In this document: piece after piece, positions 24,747-32,234 of the stretch
Layout: the number at the start of each line of letters is the position of its first letter
Position numbering within the stretch: position 1 is the stretch's first letter
Origin: Winogradskyella eckloniae
Lineage (GTDB): Bacteria > Bacteroidota > Bacteroidia > Flavobacteriales > Flavobacteriaceae
Length of the DNA stretch: 64,000 nucleotides
Direction of reading: 5' to 3'
Assembly (NCBI RefSeq): GCF_013249045.1
Contig: NZ_JABRWP010000004.1
Coordinates: 62,001-126,000, forward strand
Program-made: the position numbers and the translations under genes
Notes under the pieces: generated by a model
The model's input: the letters and a program-made list of their open reading frames with translations, nothing else
What the model was told of the DNA's origin: nothing
Database searches by the model: none

Positions 24747-25421
24747 ATGCATTTAAAGATAGACACGAGCTGGAATAATTATCTTAAAGCTGAATTTGAG
24801 AAACCATATTTTAAAGATTTAATGGCTTTCGTTGCTTCTGAATATGAAAATCATCGCTGTTTTCCGCCGAAGTCAGAAATATTTAATGCTTTTAATCATT
24901 GTGCTTTTGACGCTGTTAAAGTGGTTATCATTGGTCAAGATCCATATCATGATGTTGGCCAAGCTAATGGTTTGTGTTTTTCGGTAAATGATGGCGTAAA
25001 GCATCCACCTTCTTTGGTTAATATTTTTAAAGAGCTTGAAACGGATTTGGGAATTCCGTATCCTAAAAGTGGAAACTTAATGCCTTGGGCTAAACAAGGT
25101 GTATTATTGTTAAATGCCACACTTACCGTTAGAGCTCATAAAGCAGGAAGTCACCAAAAACAAGGTTGGGAAACATTTACTGATGCTGTAATTAAAACAA
25201 TTAGTGAAGAGAAAAGCAATATTGTGTTTTTACTTTGGGGCGGATTTGCTAAGAAAAAAACTAAACTTATTGATACCAAAAAGCATATTGTTTTGCAAAG
25301 TGGACATCCTTCGCCTTTAAGTGCAAATAGAGGGTGTTGGTTTGGTAATACGTGTTTTAGTGAAACTAACTCCCAGTTGCTGCGAGTTGACCAGCATCCA
25401 ATTGCTTGGTCTTTACCTTAG
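24747..25421 (+). CDS. ung: Uracil-DNA glycosylase, family 1
   Basis: From the ATG at 24747 the protein has 224 residues, the usual length. It contains the water-activating loop GQDPYH (63-68, Asp 65), the uracil-pocket segment GLCFSV, the LLLNATLTVRAHKAGSH region with its Asn, and the minor-groove loop HPSPLS (from about 187) followed by NRGCWFGNTCFSETN. It removes uracil from DNA as the first step of base-excision repair. Its last 56 bp overlap a convergent small gene. Confidence 0.97.
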   Translation: MHLKIDTSWNNYLKAEFEKPYFKDLMAFVASEYENHRCFPPKSEIFNAFNHCAFDAVKVVIIGQDPYHDVGQANGLCFSVNDGVKHPPSLVNIFKELETDLGIPYPKSGNLMPWAKQGVLLLNATLTVRAHKAGSHQKQGWETFTDAVIKTISEEKSNIVFLLWGGFAKKKTKLIDTKKHIVLQSGHPSPLSANRGCWFGNTCFSETNSQLLRVDQHPIAWSLP

Positions 25422-25575
25422 CGGTATTTACTTTAATAGAGGTGTTTTTCTTAACCTTTAAATATGGTGGAATTCTATTGTCAGACTTTTTAGATGTTTT
25501 ATTACAACTAAATATTAATAACAAAAAATTCAACGCAACCAAAGAGGCTAGAATTATTGCTATTGTTAATATCAT
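25366..25575 (-). CDS. Small membrane-anchored or lipid-anchored protein, unknown function
   Basis: The 69-residue protein has one N-terminal hydrophobic segment (ILTIAIILASLVALNFLLLIFSC), which could be a membrane anchor or a lipoprotein signal with FSC as lipobox. It is followed by a basic Lys/Thr-rich tail ending in QLAATGS. The last 19 codons are antisense to the ung 3' end. A possible -7 element (TATATTTG on the minus strand, 25617-25624) and a palindrome lie just upstream, which supports expression. No family is recognised. Confidence 0.55.
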   Translation of the reverse strand: MILTIAIILASLVALNFLLLIFSCNKTSKKSDNRIPPYLKVKKNTSIKVNTAKVKTKQLDAGQLAATGS

Positions 25576-25598
25576 ATTAGGTTAATTATTGATTGATT

Positions 25599-25614
25599 GT
25601 AAGCATACGCTTAC
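25599..25614. promoter_or_regulatory. Palindrome GTAAGC-N4-GCTTAC upstream of the small gene
   Basis: Six-bp arms with a 4-bp spacer lie 24 bp upstream of the start at 25575 and next to the possible -7 element at 25617-25624. It could be an operator over the transcription start. Confidence 0.4.
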
Positions 25615-25746
25615 TTCAAATATAATTAAATTTTTGAGATATAAAAAGATTTGACTCTAAACTATTGAAGCTTAAATGGTATACTGACCAACTTTTATTT
25701 ATTAAATGCTATACGCGTTAGACTACAAACCAAATACTAGATAGTC

Positions 25747-26601
25747 TTATAATTTATGCACTAATTCTAAATAGTCTACTTTCTTTGGGATTATGTTTAA
25801 ATCAAATAGTTGATTTTGTACATTGGTAATTGTTTCTTCTTGTATAAGGGTTTGTGACCATTCGGTTAAAGACAACCATTCTTGTACATCTATTAATTCT
25901 TGTCCATATCTATTAGCAATAGTTTTATCAATACTTGGTATTAATTTAAAGTCTATTGTTGTGTTATTTATAATGTTTAATATTGACTTTAGTGCTGCTT
26001 CGTCGTTTTTAATAAATTCTTCTCTTACGGCTATGACAAAACAAGGCCAAGGCGTAGGAAAGTTTGCGATACGTCTAAAGATACCATCATCTACAATCGG
26101 TTTTGTAGTAAATTTTTCCCACATAAAATAGTCGGCTTTGCCTTCAGTAAGACCTTCAATGGCACCATCTAAGTTTTTTATAACTTCAAAATTTAAATCT
26201 TTTTGTAGATCCCAATTGTTGTTTTTTGCATTGATATATGCCATGAGATGAGATCCAGATCCAAATCGGCTGATTGCGGCTCTTTTACCTTTAATATCAT
26301 CCATAGTTTTAAAACTAGAGTCTGCCGCAACATGAATTCCCCAATTTAAAGGCGATTCTACAAAAGTCTGCACAATTTTTGATGGATTACCATCTATAAT
26401 ATCTTTAACAACACCTTCTGTAAGGATAACAGCCATATCTATTTCTCCAGATCGTAAGGCTTTGCACATAGCTCCTGTACCACCATGATAATTGTGCCAT
26501 CGTAAATTGATGTCTTGTTCTTTATATTCGCCATTTTTTAAAGTTAAGTACCAGGCTAAATTAAAATGTTCAGGTACGCCTCCAATATTTACTTTCTTCA
26601 T
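25747..26601 (-). CDS. Substrate-binding-protein-like protein without signal peptide (Ca3427/NMT1-like PBP2 fold)
   Basis: The 284-residue protein shows the type 2 periplasmic-binding fold: NIGGVPEHFNLAWYLTLKNGEY, HGGTGAMCKALRSGEIDMAVILTEG, IKGKRAAISRFGSGSHLMAYI, EGLTEGKADYFMWEK and AVREEFIKND. This is the NMT1/TauA-like layout, close to the Ca3427-type subgroup. The start MKKVNIGG goes straight into the first strand with no signal peptide or lipobox, and no ABC permease or ATPase gene is nearby. It is therefore probably cytosolic and may be an enzyme or sensor rather than a transporter component. Ligand unknown. Confidence 0.75.
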   Translation of the reverse strand: MKKVNIGGVPEHFNLAWYLTLKNGEYKEQDINLRWHNYHGGTGAMCKALRSGEIDMAVILTEGVVKDIIDGNPSKIVQTFVESPLNWGIHVAADSSFKTMDDIKGKRAAISRFGSGSHLMAYINAKNNNWDLQKDLNFEVIKNLDGAIEGLTEGKADYFMWEKFTTKPIVDDGIFRRIANFPTPWPCFVIAVREEFIKNDEAALKSILNIINNTTIDFKLIPSIDKTIANRYGQELIDVQEWLSLTEWSQTLIQEETITNVQNQLFDLNIIPKKVDYLELVHKL

Positions 26602-26679
26602 TTTTATTGTTTCGAAAAAGGGGATGTCATCATTAAAACGATCACTAAATTGTACGTTGATGCTGTAATCGCATTATTA

Positions 26680-27552
26680 TTAAATATTTACAATACGCTC
26701 TAAGGCGTAAGTAATAAGTTTTTCTACAGTTTTTTTAGGGTCTTTACTAAAATTCCCAGTAGCTCTATTTGCAATAATAGCGTTTAGAGATAAGGCTTCA
26801 TGACCTAATAATTTTGAAAGGCCATAAATTACTGAGGTTTCCATTTCAAAATTTGTAATTCTAAAATCTTTGTAACTAAAATTGTCTAATTTAGAATTGA
26901 GATCAGCATCTTGGAGTGGTAAACGTAAAACTCTGCCTTGTGGACCATAAAATCCTCCTGCAGTTCCTGTCATTCCTTTAAAGATTTTTTGACCTTCAAA
27001 ATACTTTTCTAAATATTTACTATTATTAATTATAATAGGTCTGGCTTTGTTTTTGTCCCAATTGGTATGTTTAATAAATTCATCTTCAATTTCAGGATTA
27101 CTTATGCCATCAATTTGATAGAAATGTAACATGCCGTTAATGTCTAATGCATGTGTGCTTATTAAAAATGCATCTACAGGAATGTCTTTTTGCAAGGAAC
27201 CAGAAGTCCCAATTCTAATGATATTTAAACTCGATAATTCTGTTTTTGGTTTTCTGGTCTTTAAATCAATGTTAACCAGTGCATCTAATTCATTTAATAC
27301 AATGTCTATATTGTCTGGACCAATTCCTGTAGAAATAACGGATATGCGCTTGTCTTTATAATAACCTGTTTGGGTTTTAAATTCGCGTTTTTGTGTGCTA
27401 AATTCAATACTATCAAAATGCTTGGTAATTTTTTCTACACGGTCTTGATCACCTACAAAAATTATGGTGTCTGATATGTCTTCTGGTTTTAGGTTAAGAT
27501 GGTAAACACTACCATCAGGATTTAAAATCAGTTCAGAATCTTTAATCGACAT
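26680..27552 (-). CDS. Nucleoside phosphorylase (uridine phosphorylase-like)
   Basis: The 290-residue protein begins the domain with IIFVGDQDRVEKI (phosphate-loop region). It has VISTGIGPDNIDIVLNEL, RIGTSGSLQKDI, GGFYGPQGRVLRL and NFEMETSVIYGLSKLLGHEALSLN, all in the order of PNP/UDP family 1. It would cleave a nucleoside with phosphate to base and ribose-1-phosphate. The base preference cannot be fixed, although the NFEMETS motif is like uridine phosphorylases. Its start overlaps the upstream DUF1835 gene by 11 bp, indicating translational coupling. Confidence 0.87.
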   Translation of the reverse strand: MSIKDSELILNPDGSVYHLNLKPEDISDTIIFVGDQDRVEKITKHFDSIEFSTQKREFKTQTGYYKDKRISVISTGIGPDNIDIVLNELDALVNIDLKTRKPKTELSSLNIIRIGTSGSLQKDIPVDAFLISTHALDINGMLHFYQIDGISNPEIEDEFIKHTNWDKNKARPIIINNSKYLEKYFEGQKIFKGMTGTAGGFYGPQGRVLRLPLQDADLNSKLDNFSYKDFRITNFEMETSVIYGLSKLLGHEALSLNAIIANRATGNFSKDPKKTVEKLITYALERIVNI

Positions 27553-28483
27553 TCTTAATTGTTTTAATTAGTTTATTTTCTTCGATACTAAATTGGTATG
27601 CCAGTCGGTTAACACCACCATAATGGATGTCGTTATTAACTTCTGAAGCAAAGTTATTTTGTTTTAAAAGCGCTTCATGTCCTTTTCTAGTTAGCTTTAT
27701 GCCATCGTTTTCTACAGCATAGAATATGGCTAATTTATCTATTTTTCGTTCTAGTTGAAGGTCGCCATAACCATAATAGCCTTGATAGTTTAAGCAATAA
27801 ACTAATAAATGATTTAATGACTTTATATCATTTTCGTGAATAATTTTTAAAATATTTGCTTCTATAGTACCTAAACCACTTTTTTGATCAGGGAAACGTT
27901 TTAAGTGCGCTTTTAAACAATTACTCATATATTTAAAGTTAGACTTTGTAACAATATATGGTTTTAAAATATTATGATCTTTTCCGCAGTATGTGCGCCA
28001 TAAAGCTATTGCAAAATCTATATCGTCTGGCGTTAATTTTACTTTACTGGCATAATGAGATTTAAGCTGACCAGCACTTAATTCTGCTAATCCTTTTAAG
28101 CTTTTTTCTCCTTTTATTCTTCCACTACAAATGAGATATAGTGGTTTTTTTATTTCTTTTTGATGTAATAAATTAATCACACCCAATAGGTTGATATGAC
28201 AGAATAAATCATACTCAAACCATAAGTTAATTTCATCATATTTATCAGCATCATCTAATTTAGATAATTCTGCTTGTAATTCTTTTTCATTAACCTCTAT
28301 GTCATAATAAGTTTTTAAAAACGAACGTCTAAGATCAAAGAATTCTTTAGAATCTATTTTTGGAATGGTTGGTCCTTCGCATAAGATTTCTTGCCATGTA
28401 AGTATATCTTCAGTAAAATCTAGTTCTTTTAAATAGTCGGTAAGCGCGTTACCGTTAGTAATATGCAGAGCATTTTTTATCAT
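27542..28483 (-). CDS. DUF1835-family protein
   Basis: The 313-residue protein has the N-terminal DUF1835 signature: ALHITNGNALTDYLKE, ILTWQEILCEGPT, INLWFEYDLFCHINLLGVINLL. A mixed helical second half with RFPDQKSGLGTIEANIL and LTRKGHEALL near the end follows. The biochemical role of the family is not known. The gene lies 5 bp after the SUI1 gene and overlaps the phosphorylase gene, so the three form a tight operon. Confidence 0.82.
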   Translation of the reverse strand: MIKNALHITNGNALTDYLKELDFTEDILTWQEILCEGPTIPKIDSKEFFDLRRSFLKTYYDIEVNEKELQAELSKLDDADKYDEINLWFEYDLFCHINLLGVINLLHQKEIKKPLYLICSGRIKGEKSLKGLAELSAGQLKSHYASKVKLTPDDIDFAIALWRTYCGKDHNILKPYIVTKSNFKYMSNCLKAHLKRFPDQKSGLGTIEANILKIIHENDIKSLNHLLVYCLNYQGYYGYGDLQLERKIDKLAIFYAVENDGIKLTRKGHEALLKQNNFASEVNNDIHYGGVNRLAYQFSIEENKLIKTIKNVD

Positions 28484-28488
28484 AAATT

Positions 28489-28818
28489 TTAACCTCCTAC
28501 GCGTTTTACATTAAATCCTTTGTCCTTTAACATAGACATAATTTTGTCTCTATAGTCGCCTTGAATTATGATTTTATCGTCTTTAAAGCTGCCACCAACA
28601 CTGAGTTTGGTTTTTAATTCTTTTGCCAACTTTTTAAAATCTTCAGTAGCGCCTGTATACCCTTCAAGGATAGTAATAGGTTTGCCTTTTCGTTTTTCGT
28701 ATTTACAAAGTATAGGATCCTCTTGTAACCAAAGGTTGTCCTTGGAAGCTTCAGAAGTATCTGTAGGTTCTGGTGTATAATCTGGAAACAGATTTTTTAA
28801 TTGGTCTTGTAAATCCAT
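28489..28818 (-). CDS. SUI1/eIF1-like translation factor (YciH type)
   Basis: The 109-residue protein has a variable N-terminus and the SUI1 fold: YEKRKGKPITILEGYTG, LAKELKTKLSVGGSFKDDKIIIQGDYRDKIMSMLKDKGF. The central GGS(F/x)KD(D)xI.IQGD pattern is diagnostic. Bacterial YciH proteins influence start-codon fidelity. It is the first gene of the operon with DUF1835 and the nucleoside phosphorylase. Confidence 0.92.
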   Translation of the reverse strand: MDLQDQLKNLFPDYTPEPTDTSEASKDNLWLQEDPILCKYEKRKGKPITILEGYTGATEDFKKLAKELKTKLSVGGSFKDDKIIIQGDYRDKIMSMLKDKGFNVKRVGG

Positions 28819-28904
28819 TTTATTTGTCTTCAGTGCTTGGTAATCGGCTTCTGTAGTTTAGCAACATTTTTAATTTGAAGCTACCAGAAACGGCAAACGG
28901 TCTG

Positions 28905-29855
28905 TTATTTTTTAATAAGTCCTAGTTCTATTAAACGTTCGTTTAAGAATTCACCTGCCGTAATGTCTTCAAACTGTTTTGGGTTATCTTCATCAATACA
29001 ACTTTCTAATACATCTAATTTCATTTCGCTTATTGGATGCATAAAAAATGGCATAGAGTAGCGCGACGTTCCCCATAATTCTCTAGGCGGATTTATTACA
29101 CGGTGAATGGTTGATTTTAATTTGTTATTAGAATGTCTAGACAACATATCGCCAACATTAATCATAAGCTCATCTGGTTCTGCTATAGCATCTATCCATT
29201 CACCATCATGTCGTTGTACTTGTAGTCCACGACCTTGAGCACCCATTAATAATGTAATTAAATTAATGTCACCATGTGCTGCGGCTCTTACAGCATTTTT
29301 AGGCTCTTGAGTTATTGGTGGATAGTGTATAGGTCTTAGAATAGAATTACCATTATGAATATATTTGTCAAAATAAGTTTCTTCTAAATTTAAATAAAGT
29401 GCTAAAGCTCTTAAAACATACTTAGCTGTTTTTTCTAGCATTTGGTAGGTTTGTTTACCAACTTTATTAAACTCTGCTAATTCATTTACAGTAACATTTT
29501 CAGGATATTCTTTTCGTCTTTCTTCATCATCTTCAACATACTGCCCAAAATGCCAAAACTCTTTTAAGTCACCTTCTTTTTTACCTTTTGCACTTTCTTT
29601 TCCAAAGGAGACATAACCACGTTGGCCACCAATACCAGGAATTTCATAACTTTCCTTGACTTCAATTGGTAGGTTAAAGAATTTTTTTACCTCACCATAT
29701 AAATTATCAACTAAAGTATCATCTAAAAAATGTCCTTTTAGGGCAACGAAACCTATATCTTCATATGCTTTTCCTATTTCATCTATAAATTTTTGCTTGC
29801 GTTTAGGATCTTCAGATATGAAATCCTTTAAATCTACACTAGGTATTCTATCCAT
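28905..29855 (-). CDS. 2-oxoglutarate/Fe(II)-dependent dioxygenase, isopenicillin N synthase family
   Basis: The protein has a DIOX_N domain (IPSVDLKDFISED, YEDIGFVALKGHFLDD) and the jelly-roll core. The iron ligands are in AAHGDINL (HxD) and STIHRVINP (distal His), and RYSMPFF carries the 2-oxoglutarate-binding RxS. The frame opens at 29882, but the Met at 29855 begins the conserved part (MDRIPSVDLKDF). A possible minus-strand -7 element (TAACTTTG, 29887-29894) leaves little room for the upstream start. Product length is about 316 residues. Such enzymes hydroxylate or desaturate small molecules; the substrate is unknown here. Confidence 0.87.
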   Translation of the reverse strand: MDRIPSVDLKDFISEDPKRKQKFIDEIGKAYEDIGFVALKGHFLDDTLVDNLYGEVKKFFNLPIEVKESYEIPGIGGQRGYVSFGKESAKGKKEGDLKEFWHFGQYVEDDEERRKEYPENVTVNELAEFNKVGKQTYQMLEKTAKYVLRALALYLNLEETYFDKYIHNGNSILRPIHYPPITQEPKNAVRAAAHGDINLITLLMGAQGRGLQVQRHDGEWIDAIAEPDELMINVGDMLSRHSNNKLKSTIHRVINPPRELWGTSRYSMPFFMHPISEMKLDVLESCIDEDNPKQFEDITAGEFLNERLIELGLIKK

Positions 29856-29945
29856 TGGATTATTATTTATAATTTTTGTCAATATACAAAGTTAACAATA
29901 ATAGTGTGAAATTTTAGGTCGATTTTATTGACAATTTAAAGTGTA

Positions 29946-29979
29946 TTGTGGTTTATTGATACTATTTTAATTACATTTG
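29946..29979 (+). promoter_or_regulatory. Bacteroidota-type promoter for the E1 dehydrogenase gene
   Basis: TTG at 29946-29948 and TACATTTG at 29972-29979, spacing 23 bp. The in-frame TTG at 29946 is therefore part of the promoter, and the ATG at 30003 is the start. Confidence 0.6.
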
Positions 29980-30002
29980 ATTCAATACCGAAATTACGTT
30001 TT

Positions 30003-32003
30003 ATGCCAACAATCACAAAAAGTAACATAACCTACGATAAAAGAAATCTTAATAATGAGGCGCTATTAGAGCTTTATTATAATATGCTTAAACCGCGTCT
30101 CATTGAAGAGAAAATGCTTATTCTATTGCGTCAAGGGAAAGTGTCTAAATGGTTTTCGGGTATAGGACAAGAAGCAATTTCTGTAGGTGTTACTATGGCT
30201 TTAGAGCAAGATGAATATATTTTGCCAATGCATAGAAACTTAGGTGTTTTTACAACAAGGAAAATTCCGTTACACCGTTTGTTTTGCCAATGGCAAGGAA
30301 AAGCTAGCGGTTTTACTAAAGGTAGAGATCGCTCATTTCATTTTGGTACACAAGACTATAATATTGTTGGTATGATTTCGCATTTGGGACCACAAATGGG
30401 TGTTGCAGATGGTATTGCTTTAGCCAATTTGTTAAAGAAAAACGGAAAAGTTACTGCGGTATTTACTGGAGAAGGAGGGACAAGCGAAGGTGATTTCCAT
30501 GAAGCTTTAAACGTGGCTTCAGTTTGGCAGCTTCCTGTAATATTTTGTATTGAAAATAATGGTTACGGTCTATCTACACCAACCAATGAGCAATACCATT
30601 GTAAAAACTTAGCAGATAGAGGTAAAGGATATGGTATTGAAGCTTTTATTTTAGATGGCAACAATATCATTGAAACGTATACGAAAGTAAAAAAACTAGC
30701 AGAAAGTATAAGAAAACGCCCAAGACCTATTTTAATAGAATTTAAAACTTTTAGAAGGCGAGGTCATGAAGAGGCTAGTGGAACTAAATATGTACCCAAA
30801 GATTTAATGCAAGATTGGGAAGCAAAGGATCCGATAGATAACTTTAGAAGTTATTTATATAGTAAAAAGATTTTAAGTCCGTCTATAGATAATGATTACA
30901 CGTCTGAAATTAAAAAAGAAATTGACGAAGCCTTAGACTCTGCCACTGCAGAACCATTGATTGTTCCCGATGAAATTACCGAGTTAAATGATGTCTACAA
31001 GCCTTTTGATTACAAGGAAGTTGTACCGAATACAAACGTGGCAGATATACGTTTTGTTGATGCAATAGCAGAAGGGTTACAACAGTCAATGCAAAAGCAT
31101 GATGATCTCGTTATTATGGGTCAAGATATTGCGGCTTATGGAGGTGTATTTAAAATTACAGAAGGTTTACTAGAAACATTTGGAAAAGAACGTGTAAGAA
31201 ATACGCCAATTTGTGAATCAGCAATTGTAGAAACTGCAATGGGTTTATCTATTTCTGGAATAAAATCTGTTGTTGAAATGCAATTTGCAGATTTTGTGAG
31301 TTCAGGGTTTAATCCTGTAGTTAACTACTTGGCAAAATCACATTATCGCTGGCAACAAGAAGCGGATGTTGTATTAAGAATGCCATGTGGAGGAGGTGTT
31401 GCAGCAGGTCCTTTTCATTCACAAACAAATGAAGCTTGGTTTACAAAAACACCAGGATTAAAAGTAGTGTATCCTGCATTTCCTTATGATGCAAAAGGAT
31501 TACTTGCAACATCAATTAATGATCCCAATCCGGTAATGTTTTTTGAGCATAAAGCCCTATATAGAAGTGTTAGACAAGATGTGCCTACAGCGTACTATAC
31601 CATTCCTTTTGGTAAGGCAGCGCTTCTTAACGAAGGTCACAACGTAACGATTATTACCTATGGTGCAGGTGTCCATTGGGCCATAGAAACTTTAGAAAAA
31701 AATAATGATATTTCTGCAGATTTAATTGATTTAAGAACATTACAACCTCTAGATAAAGAATCAATTATTAATTCAGTTAAAAAAACAGGAAGAGCCATCA
31801 TTCTTCAAGAAGACTCATTATTTGGTGGTATAGCAAGTGATATATCAGCATTGCTAATGGAAGACTGTTTTGAATTCTTAGATGCACCAGTAAAACGCGT
31901 GGCTAGTCTAGAAACGCCTATTCCGTTTATAGGACAATTGGAAGAGCAATATATGGCTAAGGGAAGGTTTGAGAATGCATTACGACAATTATTGGCTTAT
32001 TAA
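30003..32003 (+). CDS. Fused E1 alpha-beta 2-oxoacid dehydrogenase (branched-chain type)
   Basis: From the ATG at 30003 the protein has 666 residues. The N-terminal half is E1 alpha: GQEAISVGV, PMHRNLG, a thiamine-diphosphate site with GEGGTSEGDFHEALN and ENNGYGLSTP (GEG in place of GDG), and RRRGHEEASGTKY. The C-terminal half is E1 beta: ADIRFVDAIAEGL, GQDIAAYGGVFKITEGL, PCGGGVAAGPFHSQ, DLRTLQPLD. Such fusions are common in Bacteroidota and decarboxylate branched-chain 2-oxoacids within the BCKDH complex; E2 and E3 are not in the window. The branched-chain assignment over pyruvate is probable, not proven. Confidence 0.9.
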   Translation: MPTITKSNITYDKRNLNNEALLELYYNMLKPRLIEEKMLILLRQGKVSKWFSGIGQEAISVGVTMALEQDEYILPMHRNLGVFTTRKIPLHRLFCQWQGKASGFTKGRDRSFHFGTQDYNIVGMISHLGPQMGVADGIALANLLKKNGKVTAVFTGEGGTSEGDFHEALNVASVWQLPVIFCIENNGYGLSTPTNEQYHCKNLADRGKGYGIEAFILDGNNIIETYTKVKKLAESIRKRPRPILIEFKTFRRRGHEEASGTKYVPKDLMQDWEAKDPIDNFRSYLYSKKILSPSIDNDYTSEIKKEIDEALDSATAEPLIVPDEITELNDVYKPFDYKEVVPNTNVADIRFVDAIAEGLQQSMQKHDDLVIMGQDIAAYGGVFKITEGLLETFGKERVRNTPICESAIVETAMGLSISGIKSVVEMQFADFVSSGFNPVVNYLAKSHYRWQQEADVVLRMPCGGGVAAGPFHSQTNEAWFTKTPGLKVVYPAFPYDAKGLLATSINDPNPVMFFEHKALYRSVRQDVPTAYYTIPFGKAALLNEGHNVTIITYGAGVHWAIETLEKNNDISADLIDLRTLQPLDKESIINSVKKTGRAIILQEDSLFGGIASDISALLMEDCFEFLDAPVKRVASLETPIPFIGQLEEQYMAKGRFENALRQLLAY

Positions 32004-32234
32004 CTAAAAAGCTATTAGTAGATTAAATATCTATTTTTGTAGATTGATAGTTGTGATACGTATAAAATAATTTCTTTACTCTTATGTTTTTTGTTCCTTT
32101 GATAACTAACATCTGCTACATTTAAGTTAATTTATTTTAACCTAAAAAAAATAGGTAAATAAATCTTTAACGATACTATTTATATTAAAAATAAATTAAA
32201 TGCTTAAATTTAGCAACTAATTAATTTTTCCCTT

